Of a stretch of 64,000 bases of DNA, positions 47,243-55,939 are shown piece by piece. A program made the position numbers and the translations under genes. The notes beneath the pieces were generated by a model, which saw only the letters and a program-made list of their open reading frames with translations, searched no databases and had not been told where the DNA came from. Source of the stretch: JALHOP01 sp964484195 (GTDB taxonomy: Bacteria; Myxococcota; XYA12-FULL-58-9; JALHOP01); the NCBI GenBank assembly GCA_964484195.1, contig CAZAER010000015.1, forward strand, positions 41,439 through 105,438. The letters run 5' to 3'. Each line of letters starts with the position of its first letter. Position 1 is the first letter of the stretch.

Positions 47243-47905
47243 TCAGGCGACGCCGAGCCGCGCCTTCACCGATGCGTCGAGCGATCTGAAATCGACGGCA
47301 GTCGAGTCCGCCCCTATCGCCGCTAAAGCGGACGATAGCTCGCTGGTGCAAATGCCGACCGTGAACATCCCGGCGCTCTTGCCGGCCAGCACGCCGTTCA
47401 CCGCGTCCTCGAAGACCACACAGTCAGCGGGCGCGACACCGAGCTTACGCGCGGCCTCCAGGAAGATGTCGGGAGCTGGCTTGCCGTTTGCGACCTGCTC
47501 GCCGCCGATGATGGCGTCGAAGAAACCGAGCGCTCGGAGCGACCCGAGCACCATCTCACGATTGGCACGTGGCGCCGCTGTTGCGACGGCGACAGGCGTC
47601 CCAGCCGCTCGCAAGCGCATGACGAGCTCTCGTGCTCCGGGGACCCACGCCACATGCGGCGCGTAAATGCGCCGGTACGTCGCTTCTTTCTCGTCCGCCA
47701 GAGCACGCGCACGCGCCGGGTCGACTCCCGGGCCGAGGAGCGTCTCGACGATCTCACCGTTCTTTTTGCCGGCGAACTCGCGCTCGAACTGCTCGACGCT
47801 CGCGGGGATGCCGTGCTGACGGCAGAGCTCCATCCATGCCCGGGCGTGGAACGCCATGTTGTCGACCAGGGTTCCATCCAGGTCGAAGAGCGCGGCCCGC
47901 ATCAT
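47243..47905 (-). CDS. HAD-superfamily phosphatase/phosphomutase (beta-PGM-like)
   Basis: A 220-residue HAD protein with motif I RAALFDLDGTLVDN at residues 3-16, motif II VATAAPRANR, the Lys of motif III around NGKPAPDIFL, and the acidic motif IV VVFEDAVNGVLAG. The helical cap (about 20-95) is of the beta-phosphoglucomutase/phosphonatase type. The substrate is unknown. The start ATG overlaps the stop of the LolA-like gene (TGATG), so the two are coupled. A dispersed palindrome lies in its 3' part at 47320-47331. Confidence 0.85.
   Translation of the reverse strand: MMRAALFDLDGTLVDNMAFHARAWMELCRQHGIPASVEQFEREFAGKKNGEIVETLLGPGVDPARARALADEKEATYRRIYAPHVAWVPGARELVMRLRAAGTPVAVATAAPRANREMVLGSLRALGFFDAIIGGEQVANGKPAPDIFLEAARKLGVAPADCVVFEDAVNGVLAGKSAGMFTVGICTSELSSALAAIGADSTAVDFRSLDASVKARLGVA
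47320..47331. repeat. dispersed palindrome CCGCT-AA-AGCGG
   Basis: A perfect 12-bp palindrome near the end of the HAD gene, another copy of the window-wide WCCGC-N4-GCGGW motif. On the minus strand it reads the same. Confidence 0.5.
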
Positions 47906-48654
47906 CAGCCCGCGGGGACTTGGAACAGCGTATCGGGCAGGTCCTGGTTGACCTTGATGTCACCGACCTCGGCACGGCGCACGAGCTTGCCGGCACGGTA
48001 GTTCTCGATGATGCGCGGGAAGAAGTCGCCAACGCCGGTCGTGTAGTCGAAGAAGCGCGATTCGTAGCGCACCTTCTTGCCGCCTTCGTCGACGTAGCTG
48101 ACGAGCCGCACCGGCAAGAAGGTCGTGCTGTCGACCCAGAGCTGAGGCTTGTCGGTCTCTTGGGGCTTGGCGCCAATCACGTAGGCCGTCTCGCGCGCGT
48201 CTTTGCCGTAGATGGTGATGGCGACGAGCTTGGTGTCGACACCCAGGCTCTGGAGCACGGAGATGGTACGCGCCGCCATATCCTCGGGCTCCTTGCCTTT
48301 GGGCATGAGCAAGGTGGCGAGCAGCTCCGTCGACGGGTTCTTCGTCGCCTTCACGGCGGTGGTGTCGCCCTCGGCGCGCTTTCCTTCACGCTCGACCACG
48401 ACGTAGTTGCTCTCACCGAGATCGCGCTCGAGGCGCAGGCGCTCGGGGTTCTTCACGTAGATGCGCTCGTCGACTTGATCGTCGCGACCGTCCACTTCAG
48501 CGGTCAGCTGCACCACACAGTCGCGGACCTCGGCCTTGGCCCGGCGCTCGGCCATCTGGCGGATCAGGAAGCTCGCCGGCAACAGGTAAGCGTTGGCCGG
48601 CGCGGCGAGGACGGCGATGGCTAGCGCGAGGAAAACGCTAACGAAACGAGACAT
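47905..48654 (-). CDS. LolA-like outer-membrane lipoprotein-sorting type protein
   Basis: A 249-residue exported protein with a signal peptide (RFVSVFLALAIAVLAAPANA). The mature part looks like a LolA/LolB-type barrel: the strands ERLRLERDLGESNYVVVERE, TAYVIGAKPQETDKPQLWVD, STTFLPVRLVSYV and VRYESRFFDYTTG are typical of this fold in myxobacteria. It may carry lipoproteins or lipids across the periplasm. The start ATG at 48654 lies just downstream of the heptamer repeat array, so its leader includes the repeat if transcription begins upstream of it. Confidence 0.7.
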   Translation of the reverse strand: MSRFVSVFLALAIAVLAAPANAYLLPASFLIRQMAERRAKAEVRDCVVQLTAEVDGRDDQVDERIYVKNPERLRLERDLGESNYVVVEREGKRAEGDTTAVKATKNPSTELLATLLMPKGKEPEDMAARTISVLQSLGVDTKLVAITIYGKDARETAYVIGAKPQETDKPQLWVDSTTFLPVRLVSYVDEGGKKVRYESRFFDYTTGVGDFFPRIIENYRAGKLVRRAEVGDIKVNQDLPDTLFQVPAG

Positions 48655-48670
48655 GAGGTGGGTCGATATC

Positions 48671-48786
48671 ACCGAGGGCCGAAGGCCGACAACCGATGGC
48701 CGACGTCCGATTGCCGATTGCCGATTGCCGACTGCCGATTGCCGATTGCCGACTGCCGATTGCCGATAGCCGACTGCCGATTGCCG
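48671..48786. repeat. heptamer array CCGATTG
   Basis: Eleven consecutive 7-bp units, mostly CCGATTG with CCGACTG and CCGATAG variants, lie at 48707-48783. A degenerate version of the same motif (GGCCGA, CCGATGG) precedes them from 48671. It sits in the spacer between two same-direction genes, in the likely leader of the LolA-like gene. It resembles the short tandemly repeated repetitive (STRR) sequences of cyanobacteria in style. Confidence 0.85.
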
Positions 48787-48787
48787 G

Positions 48788-49213
48788 TCAGTCGAACCGG
48801 CGCTTGGCGTCTTTCCCGGCATCCCCGAGCTCGTCCAGCGCCCGGTCTAGCCCCGCCGTCATATCCTTCCAGGCATCGCCGGTGGCGTTCTGCAGCTCAT
48901 CGAGCTTCGCAGCCGCCTCGCCGCGCTCCTTCTCGAGCTTGGCGATGGACGCATCGATCCCCGCCTTGGCGTCCGACGCCGCGCCGTTGGCCTTCGCCCG
49001 CAGAGTCGCCAGCTCGGCATCGGCCTTGGCGATCTCGGTCTTGCCCTTGGCGACGACGTCGTCCCGGGTTTGGCTAACGTACGCGTTGGTGGTACGGGCT
49101 GCCTCGCCGAACGAATCCCGCACGTCTTTCCCGGTGACTTTCCCGGGCGCATTGGAATCGTTACAGGCAACGAACGCGACAGCAGCAAGAGCGAACAGAG
49201 AAGCACGTAGCAT
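48788..49213 (-). CDS. small lipoprotein, helical
   Basis: A 141-residue protein with a lipoprotein signal (MLRASLFALAAVAFVACNDS; lipobox VAFVAC, Cys17). The mature part is almost entirely amphipathic Ala/Lys/Asp-rich helix, like an apolipoprotein or a LEA-like protein, with no known family. It is the first gene of the minus-strand run ending in the HAD gene, and starts about 17 bp from the divergent smpB gene. Confidence 0.7.
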   Translation of the reverse strand: MLRASLFALAAVAFVACNDSNAPGKVTGKDVRDSFGEAARTTNAYVSQTRDDVVAKGKTEIAKADAELATLRAKANGAASDAKAGIDASIAKLEKERGEAAAKLDELQNATGDAWKDMTAGLDRALDELGDAGKDAKRRFD

Positions 49214-49230
49214 CGGAATCCTCCGGAAAC

Positions 49231-49713
49231 ATGAGCAAGAAAAAACAAGATGGAGCGGTTGGCAAGAAGTTGATCGCCGACAATCGACGCGCGCTCCATA
49301 ACTACGCCTTCAGCGACAAGCTCGAAGCCGGCATGGTGCTCACCGGCACCGAGGTGAAATCCTGCCGCGAAGGCCGCGTCATGCTCACCGACGCCTACGT
49401 GCTCGTCCGCAATAGCGAAGCGTATCTGCTGAAGGCGCACATCCCCGAGTACAGCGCCGGCAACATCTTCAATCACGAGCCGACGCGCATGCGGAAGCTC
49501 CTGTTGCACATCCACGAAATCGAACGCCTCGACGTCCGCATCCGCGAGAAAGGCGAAAACGCCATTCCTTTGTCGATGTACTTCAAGGACGGCCGCGTGA
49601 AGCTCGAGATCGGGATCGGTAAGAGCAAGACCGACATCGACCGCCGCCGTGACATCAAGGAGCGCGACACCAAACGCGAGATTCAGCGCATCATGCGCCG
49701 CGCCGGCCGCTGA
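49231..49713 (+). CDS. smpB: SsrA-binding protein SmpB
   Basis: A 160-residue protein with all SmpB hallmarks: GKKLIADNRRALHNYAFSDK at the start, EAGMVLTGTEVKSCREGRVM with the conserved Gly/Ala block, the LLLHIHEIERL core and the basic C-terminal tail KERDTKREIQRIMRRAGR. It binds tmRNA and delivers it to stalled ribosomes. No tmRNA gene was recognised in this window. It is followed 53 bp later by the peptide deformylase gene. Confidence 0.96.
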   Translation: MSKKKQDGAVGKKLIADNRRALHNYAFSDKLEAGMVLTGTEVKSCREGRVMLTDAYVLVRNSEAYLLKAHIPEYSAGNIFNHEPTRMRKLLLHIHEIERLDVRIREKGENAIPLSMYFKDGRVKLEIGIGKSKTDIDRRRDIKERDTKREIQRIMRRAGR

Positions 49714-49766
49714 CGTCGCCCGCGCCTCGCTTGCCAAGGTTCGAATCGCATGTTCAATATCCCGCC

Positions 49767-50351
49767 ATGACCGTCCGCAAGATCGTCGTTTGGCCCGACC
49801 CGGCGCTCGCCGAAGTCGCCAAGCCCGTTACAACCTTCGACGATGCCCTGCGCACCCTCGTCAGCGACATGTTCGACACCATGTACAAGGCGCGCGGTAT
49901 CGGTCTCGCCGCAACGCAGATTGCGGTCGCCCAGCGCGTCATCGTCATCGATCTCGATCCCCGCAACGACGCCGAGAAAGATCCCGAAGTGCACGACGAG
50001 CTCACGTCGTGGGGCTACACGGGCCCGCTCGCGGTCATCAACCCCGAGATCACGAGCAGCGACGGCGACATCACCTGGAACGAAGGGTGTCTCTCGGTCC
50101 CTGGCATCACCGAGGACGTCAAGCGCCGCGAGCACGTGGTCGTCAAAGCGTTCGACAAAGACGGCAAGCCCTATGAGCTCGATGCTCACGGCCTTTTCGC
50201 CGTCTGCTTGCAGCACGAAATCGATCACCTGAACGGCAAGATGTTCGTCGACTACCTCTCGAAGCTGAAGCGCGACGTCATCAAGCGGAAGATGGTCCGC
50301 TTGAAGAGCGAAGAGACCGACGACGGCGTCGAGGCGGCGCAGAACCTCTAA
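49767..50351 (+). CDS. def: peptide deformylase
   Basis: A 194-residue enzyme with the three deformylase motifs: GIGLAATQIAV (motif 1), EGCLSVPGI (motif 2) and QHEIDHLNG (motif 3). The Cys of motif 2 and the two His of motif 3 hold the metal, Fe2+ in most of the family. It removes the formyl group from N-terminal Met during translation. The internal ATG was chosen since upstream residues do not fit the family. fmt follows 3 bp later. Confidence 0.96.
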   Translation: MTVRKIVVWPDPALAEVAKPVTTFDDALRTLVSDMFDTMYKARGIGLAATQIAVAQRVIVIDLDPRNDAEKDPEVHDELTSWGYTGPLAVINPEITSSDGDITWNEGCLSVPGITEDVKRREHVVVKAFDKDGKPYELDAHGLFAVCLQHEIDHLNGKMFVDYLSKLKRDVIKRKMVRLKSEETDDGVEAAQNL

Positions 50352-50354
50352 CGC

Positions 50355-51296
50355 ATGGCTCGCGTCGTTTTCATGGGCACGCCCGAGTTCGCGGTGCCGT
50401 CGTTACGCGCGCTCATCGAGGCGCCCGAGCACGACGTCGTGGGCGTCATCACCCAGCCGGATCGGCCGGTTGGCCGTGGCCAGGTGCTCACGCCCTCGCC
50501 AGTGAAACAACTGGCGCTCGAGCACGGTATCCCGGTGTTCCAGCCCGCCAAGATGAAGGTGCCGGAGACCGCCGCCACATTCGCCGCCTTCGCGCCCGAC
50601 GTCGCCGTGGTTGCGGCATACGGCCGCATCCTCACCCCGACGCTCCTCGCGGTGCCCAAACACGGCTGCATCAACGTGCATGCTTCGTTGCTCCCGCGCT
50701 GGCGCGGTGCCGCGCCCATCGCCTACTGCATCTGGAAGGGCGACGCCGAGACCGGGGTCGGCATCATGCGCATGGAAGAAGGGCTCGATACCGGGCCAGT
50801 CTATGCCGAGGGCCGCTTGTCCATTGCGGCGGACGACACCACCGCCTCGCTCACGCCGAAGCTCGCCGAGCTCGGTGCCCGAACGCTATTGCAGACATTG
50901 CCGGGGATTCTCGACGGCACGCTGGAGGCCGCACCTCAGGCCGCGATCGGCGTCACCCACGCGCCACCGCTCGCCAAAAGTGATGGCCTCCTCGACCTAA
51001 GGCATGCCGCGACCGAGCTCGAACGCCAGGTGCGCGCCATGACTCCGTGGCCCGGGGCCCGCGTCATGCTCGCAGGCCAACCGGTTGCCATAGGCAAGAC
51101 CCGGCGCGTCGAGGGTGCCGGGATGTCAGGTACCGTTCTCAAGGCCGACAAAAGCGGCGTTGTGGTCGCGTGTGGTCAGGACGCACTCCTGCTCGAAGAG
51201 GTTCAGCTCCCGGGAAAACGCATGATGCCGGCCGCTGCGTGGGTCGCGGGCCGCGGCATCGCCGCCGGGGCGAGCTTCGACATCGCCGGATCCTGA
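50355..51296 (+). CDS. fmt: methionyl-tRNA formyltransferase
   Basis: A 313-residue protein with the formyltransferase signature ASLLPRWRGAAPIAYCIWKG at about 113-132 and an N-terminal RVVFMGTPEFAVPSLRALIE Rossmann start. It transfers formyl from 10-formyl-THF to Met-tRNAi. The C-terminal OB-like domain (about 205-313) begins with the GLLDLRHAATELERQVRAMT region. The gene lies 3 bp after def, the usual def-fmt pair. Confidence 0.96.
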   Translation: MARVVFMGTPEFAVPSLRALIEAPEHDVVGVITQPDRPVGRGQVLTPSPVKQLALEHGIPVFQPAKMKVPETAATFAAFAPDVAVVAAYGRILTPTLLAVPKHGCINVHASLLPRWRGAAPIAYCIWKGDAETGVGIMRMEEGLDTGPVYAEGRLSIAADDTTASLTPKLAELGARTLLQTLPGILDGTLEAAPQAAIGVTHAPPLAKSDGLLDLRHAATELERQVRAMTPWPGARVMLAGQPVAIGKTRRVEGAGMSGTVLKADKSGVVVACGQDALLLEEVQLPGKRMMPAAAWVAGRGIAAGASFDIAGS

Positions 51297-51416
51297 CAGC
51301 GTCTAGCATGGGGTTTGTGGTGGGAGGCCGTCGCTTTGCTTGACCACATAATCAGCCACTTCTAGACTTCCCGGACACCCGTCGCGAGCGATCCTCGTAG
51401 GGCGGCGTGGTCCGAA

Positions 51417-53351
51417 ATGATCGGCGGCGAAGGCACCACATACGGGAAGTACTTCCTGATCAAGCGGCTCGCGATGGGCGGCATGGGAGAGATCTTCCTT
51501 GCCAAGCTCCGTGGTCCGGTCGGCTTCAAGAAGCTGCTGGTGATCAAACGGATCCTGCCGCACCACAGCGCCAACGATCAATTCGTCAACATGTTCTTCG
51601 CCGAGGCACGCATCGCGGCGCAGCTCTCGCATCCCCACATCGTGCAGATCTACGAGATGGGTGAGGTCGAGCAGTCGTACTACCTGGCGATGGAGTACGT
51701 CGCCGGCAAGCCGTTGCGTGAGGTCATCGACCGCGCTCGCAAGCTCGGTGAATCCGTACCGCCGGCTCATGCCGCGACCGTAATAGCGGACCTGTGCTCG
51801 GGTCTGTCGTTCGCACACAATGCCACTGGGTTATCGGGCAGCGAGCTCTCGATCATCCACCGCGACGTCAACCCCGCAAACTTGCTCATCTCCTATAGCG
51901 GAGACCTGAAGCTCATCGACTTCGGCATCGCCAAGAGCGGCTCGTCGGGCGAACGAACCGAGACTGGCACCATCAAAGGCAAGTTCGTCTACATGTCGCC
52001 GGAGCAGAGCGCGGCGCAGCAACTCGACAAGCGCAGCGACATCTTTTCGGTAGGCATCTGCCTGTACGAGACGCTCACGGGCACGAACCCCTTCGTGAAG
52101 TCGAACGCCGTGCTCTCGATGGATGCCATCCAGCGTCTCGAGCCGCCGCCGGTCTCGCAGCACAGCCGCAAGCTCGCCCCCTTCGATCGAATTCTCGCCA
52201 AGGCGCTCGCGAAGAAGCTCCCTGACCGCTATAGCGACTGCAGCGAGCTCGCCGACGATCTCCATGCCCTCTTGCGCAGTGGTGACCTCGAGCAGCCGCC
52301 GACGCCGCTCGCCGCCTACATGGGCGATATCTTCGAGGAGCAGATCGCCAACGAGCGACGCATCATCGCCAGCGCCCTCGAGAATACCCAGACCGAGTTC
52401 CAGCTCAACAAGAGCGCTGTGGCGCGTAACGCACCCCGCGACCGCCAGACGCGCCAGCTCACGCCGGACGAGGCCGCCGACGTCAACGCCGCGTCACGGG
52501 CGTCGTCGCTCGAGCCCATGGAGACGAACGGTAGCACCATCGCCCGTGACCGCCGCAGTAGCGGCCGCACGCTCGCCGAAGAGGCGGGGCTCATGGTCGA
52601 CTCACGCCTGCCGTTTTTCGTCGCCTTGGCGATGATCGTGGTGGTGACGGTCGCCGGCTCGGTGTGGATCACGCGGGCCACTATCGCGCACCGTCACGCG
52701 GTCGCCATCGAGGAAGCCCAACGCATCTTGGGTCAGCCACGCGCCGGCGATGTCGACGTCACCGATCCCGCGGTGCGGCGTCTGATCGAGAGAGCCAAGG
52801 CCGCCGAGCCCATTCGGCCGCGCATCGACGAGATGATCATCAAATCCGGCCGCAACGCGCCCGCAGTCGGCAGCCCGGCGCGCGACAAAAACGACGACAA
52901 GAAGAAAGACGCCGACGAAAAAAAGAAGGACACCGACGAGAAGAAGAAGGACGCCAAGGAGACGAAAGCGCAGGCGCCCGCGGATACGCACGGCAAGTCC
53001 AGCGGCGGTGGCTTGGGCAGCGTGCAGATCGTCACCGAGCCCTCACTCAAGCTAGTCCGCGGCGGCCGCGGCCAGAGCGTCCGCATCGCCGACTCGGGTG
53101 GTGACTTCGTGCTCGGGTCGGGTGGCGACGTCGCCGCAGACCCGTTCACCCTCACTGTCCGCTATGCCGTCCTCGACGACGTGATGAGCTTCACCCTCGA
53201 GCCCGACCCCTGGGCCATCGTCACCTGCAACAACGCCACCTCGGGCCGGTCCCCGCAAACGGTGCGCGCCATCGAGGGCGTGGTCACCTGCGACCTCGCG
53301 AACCCCAAAGAAGGACGAAAGCTGCACGTGACGCTCCGGCGCACGCGATGA
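51417..53351 (+). CDS. transmembrane Ser/Thr protein kinase
   Basis: A 644-residue kinase. Residues 8-280 are the kinase domain: Gly loop RLAMGGMGEIF, VIKRIL Lys, catalytic loop IHRDVNPANLL at about 146-155, and DFG in LIDFGIAKSG. The catalytic-loop Lys of HRDxKxxN is Asn, common in myxobacterial kinases. A transmembrane helix is at about 400-422. The C-terminus is periplasmic: a Lys/Asp-rich linker followed by a beta-rich domain with two conserved Cys (VTCNNATSG, VVTCDLANP). Targets and stimulus are unknown. The start is a plain ATG without a clear ribosome-binding site; the stop overlaps the next gene. Confidence 0.9.
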   Translation: MIGGEGTTYGKYFLIKRLAMGGMGEIFLAKLRGPVGFKKLLVIKRILPHHSANDQFVNMFFAEARIAAQLSHPHIVQIYEMGEVEQSYYLAMEYVAGKPLREVIDRARKLGESVPPAHAATVIADLCSGLSFAHNATGLSGSELSIIHRDVNPANLLISYSGDLKLIDFGIAKSGSSGERTETGTIKGKFVYMSPEQSAAQQLDKRSDIFSVGICLYETLTGTNPFVKSNAVLSMDAIQRLEPPPVSQHSRKLAPFDRILAKALAKKLPDRYSDCSELADDLHALLRSGDLEQPPTPLAAYMGDIFEEQIANERRIIASALENTQTEFQLNKSAVARNAPRDRQTRQLTPDEAADVNAASRASSLEPMETNGSTIARDRRSSGRTLAEEAGLMVDSRLPFFVALAMIVVVTVAGSVWITRATIAHRHAVAIEEAQRILGQPRAGDVDVTDPAVRRLIERAKAAEPIRPRIDEMIIKSGRNAPAVGSPARDKNDDKKKDADEKKKDTDEKKKDAKETKAQAPADTHGKSSGGGLGSVQIVTEPSLKLVRGGRGQSVRIADSGGDFVLGSGGDVAADPFTLTVRYAVLDDVMSFTLEPDPWAIVTCNNATSGRSPQTVRAIEGVVTCDLANPKEGRKLHVTLRRTR

Positions 53352-54052
53352 GCGTCGTCGACATGCGCCGCCCGACCGCGCTGGTTCTCGCCTCCCTCAT
53401 CACCGCGCTGCCCGCGAGAGCTCAGCAGAGCGGTGACACGTCGCCGCCGGTTATCCGTTTCAGCCCCTGCGAGACCTTCCAGAAGGACCGACCGTTCAGC
53501 GTGGCGGCACGGTTCGCGGACGAGTCGGCGCTCTTCGAGCCCAAGCTCGTCTACCGCTTGGTGAGCGAGAAGACCTGGAGGCACGTCAACTTCGCTCGCG
53601 ATGGCGACCTCTGGCGCGCCACTATTGCGAGGGGCGAGCTCACCGGCGCCTTTGCTTATTTCGTCGAGGTCTTCGACGAGAACGGCAACGGCCCGTCGCG
53701 CATCGGCAGTCCAGAGGCGCCGCTGTTCGCTCGAGCGGTCAGGCGAGCGCCCGAGTGTCCGTTGCCGGAGCCCATCGCCCCGCCGGTCGTGGTCGTCGAA
53801 GAGCACGGGACCGTCCCGCCGGAAGAGCCGGCGGCGATCACCAGCGAGGCGGAGTCTGGCGGCTTGCTCGCGCGCTGCGAGTCGGGCGCTGACGATCAAC
53901 CGTTCTATTGCAATCGTTGGGTCTGGTACGCAGCGGGCGGCGCGGTGCTGGTCACCGTCGGCATCATCCTCCTGGCGACCAGCGGCGGCGGCCGCGACTA
54001 TCCTGATCGCGTCGACTTCGAGATCCGCTCGCAAGGGCTGGAGTATCGATGA
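53348..54052 (+). CDS. exported single-pass protein, partner of the kinase
   Basis: A 234-residue protein with a signal peptide (LVLASLITALPARAQQ) and a C-terminal transmembrane helix (VWYAAGGAVLVTVGIILLA) at about 195-215. The N-terminal half is a beta sandwich-like region (FSVAARFADESALFEPKLVY; TGAFAYFVEVFDENGNGPSR), and a Pro/Glu-rich linker precedes the helix. It is coupled to the Ser/Thr kinase gene by an ATGA overlap, so it could be a sensor or substrate of the kinase. Family not recognised. Confidence 0.6.
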   Translation: MSVVDMRRPTALVLASLITALPARAQQSGDTSPPVIRFSPCETFQKDRPFSVAARFADESALFEPKLVYRLVSEKTWRHVNFARDGDLWRATIARGELTGAFAYFVEVFDENGNGPSRIGSPEAPLFARAVRRAPECPLPEPIAPPVVVVEEHGTVPPEEPAAITSEAESGGLLARCESGADDQPFYCNRWVWYAAGGAVLVTVGIILLATSGGGRDYPDRVDFEIRSQGLEYR

Positions 54053-54696
54053 AGGCGCGCGCGCTCATCGTATCCGCGATAGCAGTCACATGCGCTTGCG
54101 GCGGCGACGAAGACGTTGCCGTGGAGCTGATGCTGCCTCAGGTTTCGGACTTGAGCTGCGCCAACTCCGCACCGTCCGGCCTATCGGCCACGCTGTTCAT
54201 CAGCGGCAACCTCGCGCCCTGCAATCTGACGGTCGACAGCGCCGGACGCGCGAGCGGAACCTGCTCGGGCATCCCCACCGGTATCACGCGGTTCCTCGTG
54301 CTCCGCTTTGCGGTCACGGGCAGCGGCCGAGCCCTGCCCTTACGCTATGCCATCACCCAGGCCGATCTGACCCCACAACGACTCAAGGACAACGACGGCA
54401 AGGTCGCTATCGCGTTCACCGACGACGACACCACCGGGATGTACGTCGACACCGATGACGACATCGCGCAGCTGCGTGACCTGCTCAACGGACCGAAGGT
54501 GCCGCTCTCGGGCGCACTCTGTTTCGCCCGCTCGCTCATCGCCGCCGACGCCGGCACCACCGCTGTGGCAACCGACTGCCGGGATCAGACGGCGATAGCG
54601 GAAATTCTCGATTTGGACGCGGATAGCTGTACCAACCTACGTGAGCTCTGCGATGGTACATCTCCAGAAGACGACAGCAGCGCGAGCTGCTTCTGA
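54049..54696 (+). CDS. Cys-rich lipoprotein, 215 aa
   Basis: A protein with a lipoprotein signal (MKARALIVSAIAVTCACGGD; lipobox VTCAC). Several cysteines are scattered through the mature part (DLSCANS, APCNLT, GTCSGIPTG, ALCFARS, TDCRDQ, DSCTNL, ELCDGTS, SSCF), with enough pairs for disulfides. No family is recognised. It overlaps the preceding stop (ATGA) and ends the three-gene kinase operon. A rare ATA codon sits in a dispersed GCGATAGCGGA motif. Confidence 0.6.
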   Translation: MKARALIVSAIAVTCACGGDEDVAVELMLPQVSDLSCANSAPSGLSATLFISGNLAPCNLTVDSAGRASGTCSGIPTGITRFLVLRFAVTGSGRALPLRYAITQADLTPQRLKDNDGKVAIAFTDDDTTGMYVDTDDDIAQLRDLLNGPKVPLSGALCFARSLIAADAGTTAVATDCRDQTAIAEILDLDADSCTNLRELCDGTSPEDDSSASCF

Positions 54697-54716
54697 CAGC
54701 GGAGCTTGGAGCGCTT

Positions 54717-55052
54717 ATGGCCAACAAAGGCGGGAATCTTCAGTCCTTCAAGATCGCCGATACGCGTAAGCCAACGGTCCAACGCCGTGGCACGCAGAAG
54801 GCCGAGCCGGAAGAAGAGCGCTCACTGGGCTTCGCGCGCATCGAGCGCATCCTCGAGAACGAGACCCACGACACCATCAACGCCAAACTCACCGACATCC
54901 TCGATGGCCTTGCCGTCTTCGACGAAGACAAGAAGGCGCAGAAGGACAAAGCGGCGGTCAAAAAAGCCATGATCGCGGTCGAGCGCGCGGCCGATTTGAT
55001 GGAGTATTTGTTCCAAACGAAGGCCGAGCTAGAAAAGCCAGGAACCAAGTAA
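54717..55052 (+). CDS. small helical protein, possible co-chaperone type
   Basis: A 111-residue soluble protein. Residues 1-38 are basic and disordered (FKIADTRKPTVQRRG), and residues 40-110 are a long amphipathic pair of helices (FARIERILENETHDTINAKL; AVERAADLMEYLFQTKAELE). I do not recognise the family. Its size and helix pattern would suit a type III secretion-type co-chaperone, and it is encoded before a needle-like candidate and a TPR chaperone, but this is inference. GGAG precedes the start by about 5 nt. Confidence 0.55.
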   Translation: MANKGGNLQSFKIADTRKPTVQRRGTQKAEPEEERSLGFARIERILENETHDTINAKLTDILDGLAVFDEDKKAQKDKAAVKKAMIAVERAADLMEYLFQTKAELEKPGTK

Positions 55053-55317
55053 AATCAGCATGTTACAAGGCAAGCTGACCATCGAGCCGTGGGCCCCCTT
55101 AGGTGTAAGTACGCGATACGCCTACACTAAATTTTGTTGCGTACATCTGAACTGACGGTTGGCACGTCATTTTCACAACCCGAATTCGGCCCCATCGATA
55201 AGGTTAGTCAGCAAAGACGAACGAAAGCGCAGCGAGTAGTTAGCACGCGCGGCGCTACCCATAATCGACTCGAGCTAGCGAGTAGCCTAGCAGCAGTATC
55301 GAGAGGAGAAGTCGGCG
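55053..55317. other. 265-bp intergenic region, AT-richer
   Basis: The spacer before the needle-like gene is visibly richer in A/T than its surroundings. It holds a 31-codon frame at 55060-55155 starting ATG-TTA-CAA, without good ribosome-binding support, so it is not called as a gene. A TGGCACG-like box at 55156 and an ATCGATAA box near 55193 recall sigma-54 and sigma-28 elements but lack key bases. Confidence 0.4.
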
Positions 55318-55875
55318 ATGGATTCCAAGATTGATCAGCCACAACAGTCAGGACTTCGGGTCGACATCGACCAGAGCCGCGCCCGTCAGGCCCCAAAGAC
55401 GGACTTCGGCAGCGTCCTGTCCACCGGCCTTTCGCGCACCACCAATGCGGTGCTCAACGCCGGTCAGTTGGCGGCCCCGTACATCCCCGGCGGCGCGGTT
55501 CTGTCCGCGGCGATCTCGGGTGTCGGTACCCTCAAGTCGCACGCCACCGGCCAAACGGCCACCGGCATCAGCGGCACTAGCGTCGGCACCATGTCGAGCG
55601 GTGGCGGTCTGGTCACCGGCGGTGGCGCAATGGCCGGCACCGGCGGTTACGCCACCGGCAACACAGCGCTCGACGGCCTCGCGGCCTCGGGTGACTCGTC
55701 TGCCATCCTGCTCCAAGAGACCAAGCGCATGCAGGAGCTCAACCAGAGCTTCAACCTGCAGTACCTGAGCCTCCAGCAGAACATGCAGGCCGACAACCGT
55801 CAGTTCACGACGCTGTCGAACATCATGAAGACCAAGCACGACACGGCGAAAAACTCGATTAACAACGTTCGTTAA
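55318..55875 (+). CDS. secreted/needle-like candidate, 185 aa
   Basis: A protein without a Sec signal, with a strong GAGGAG ribosome-binding site. Residues 1-35 are Gln/Arg/Lys-rich; residues 36-125 are Gly/Ala/Ser/Thr-rich (GGAVLSAAISGVGTLKSHAT; SVGTMSSGGGLVTGG) like a flexible hydrophobic linker; residues 130-185 form an amphipathic helix (ETKRMQELNQSFNLQYLSLQ, then QNMQADNRQFTTLSNIMKTK) ending INNVR. The C-terminal helix and its end are reminiscent of type III needle or rod proteins (PrgI/MxiH-type tails), and a terminator closes the gene. No database family was recognised by eye. Confidence 0.55.
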   Translation: MDSKIDQPQQSGLRVDIDQSRARQAPKTDFGSVLSTGLSRTTNAVLNAGQLAAPYIPGGAVLSAAISGVGTLKSHATGQTATGISGTSVGTMSSGGGLVTGGGAMAGTGGYATGNTALDGLAASGDSSAILLQETKRMQELNQSFNLQYLSLQQNMQADNRQFTTLSNIMKTKHDTAKNSINNVR

Positions 55876-55939
55876 TAGAGTAACGCGAGCCGCGCGGCCA
55901 AAAGTCGCGCGCCGCAACGCCACTTCTCATCGTTCGTCA

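Noticed and set aside
49714..49766. tmRNA near smpB
   Set aside because: The spacer is too short for ssrA and has no tRNA-like ends; the gene is presumably elsewhere.
55060..55155. A 31-codon frame between the helical-protein and needle-like genes
   Set aside because: No ribosome-binding site and no recognisable sequence character; mentioned only in the intergenic entry.
55156..55172. TGGCACG-like box before the needle-like gene
   Set aside because: The -24 half fits but the -12 position has TC instead of GC, and it is about 150 bp from the start codon.
55174..55200. Sigma-28-like ACAA-N15-ATCGATAA element
   Set aside because: The -35 half matches TAAA at two of four positions only; spacing alone is insufficient to call a FliA promoter.
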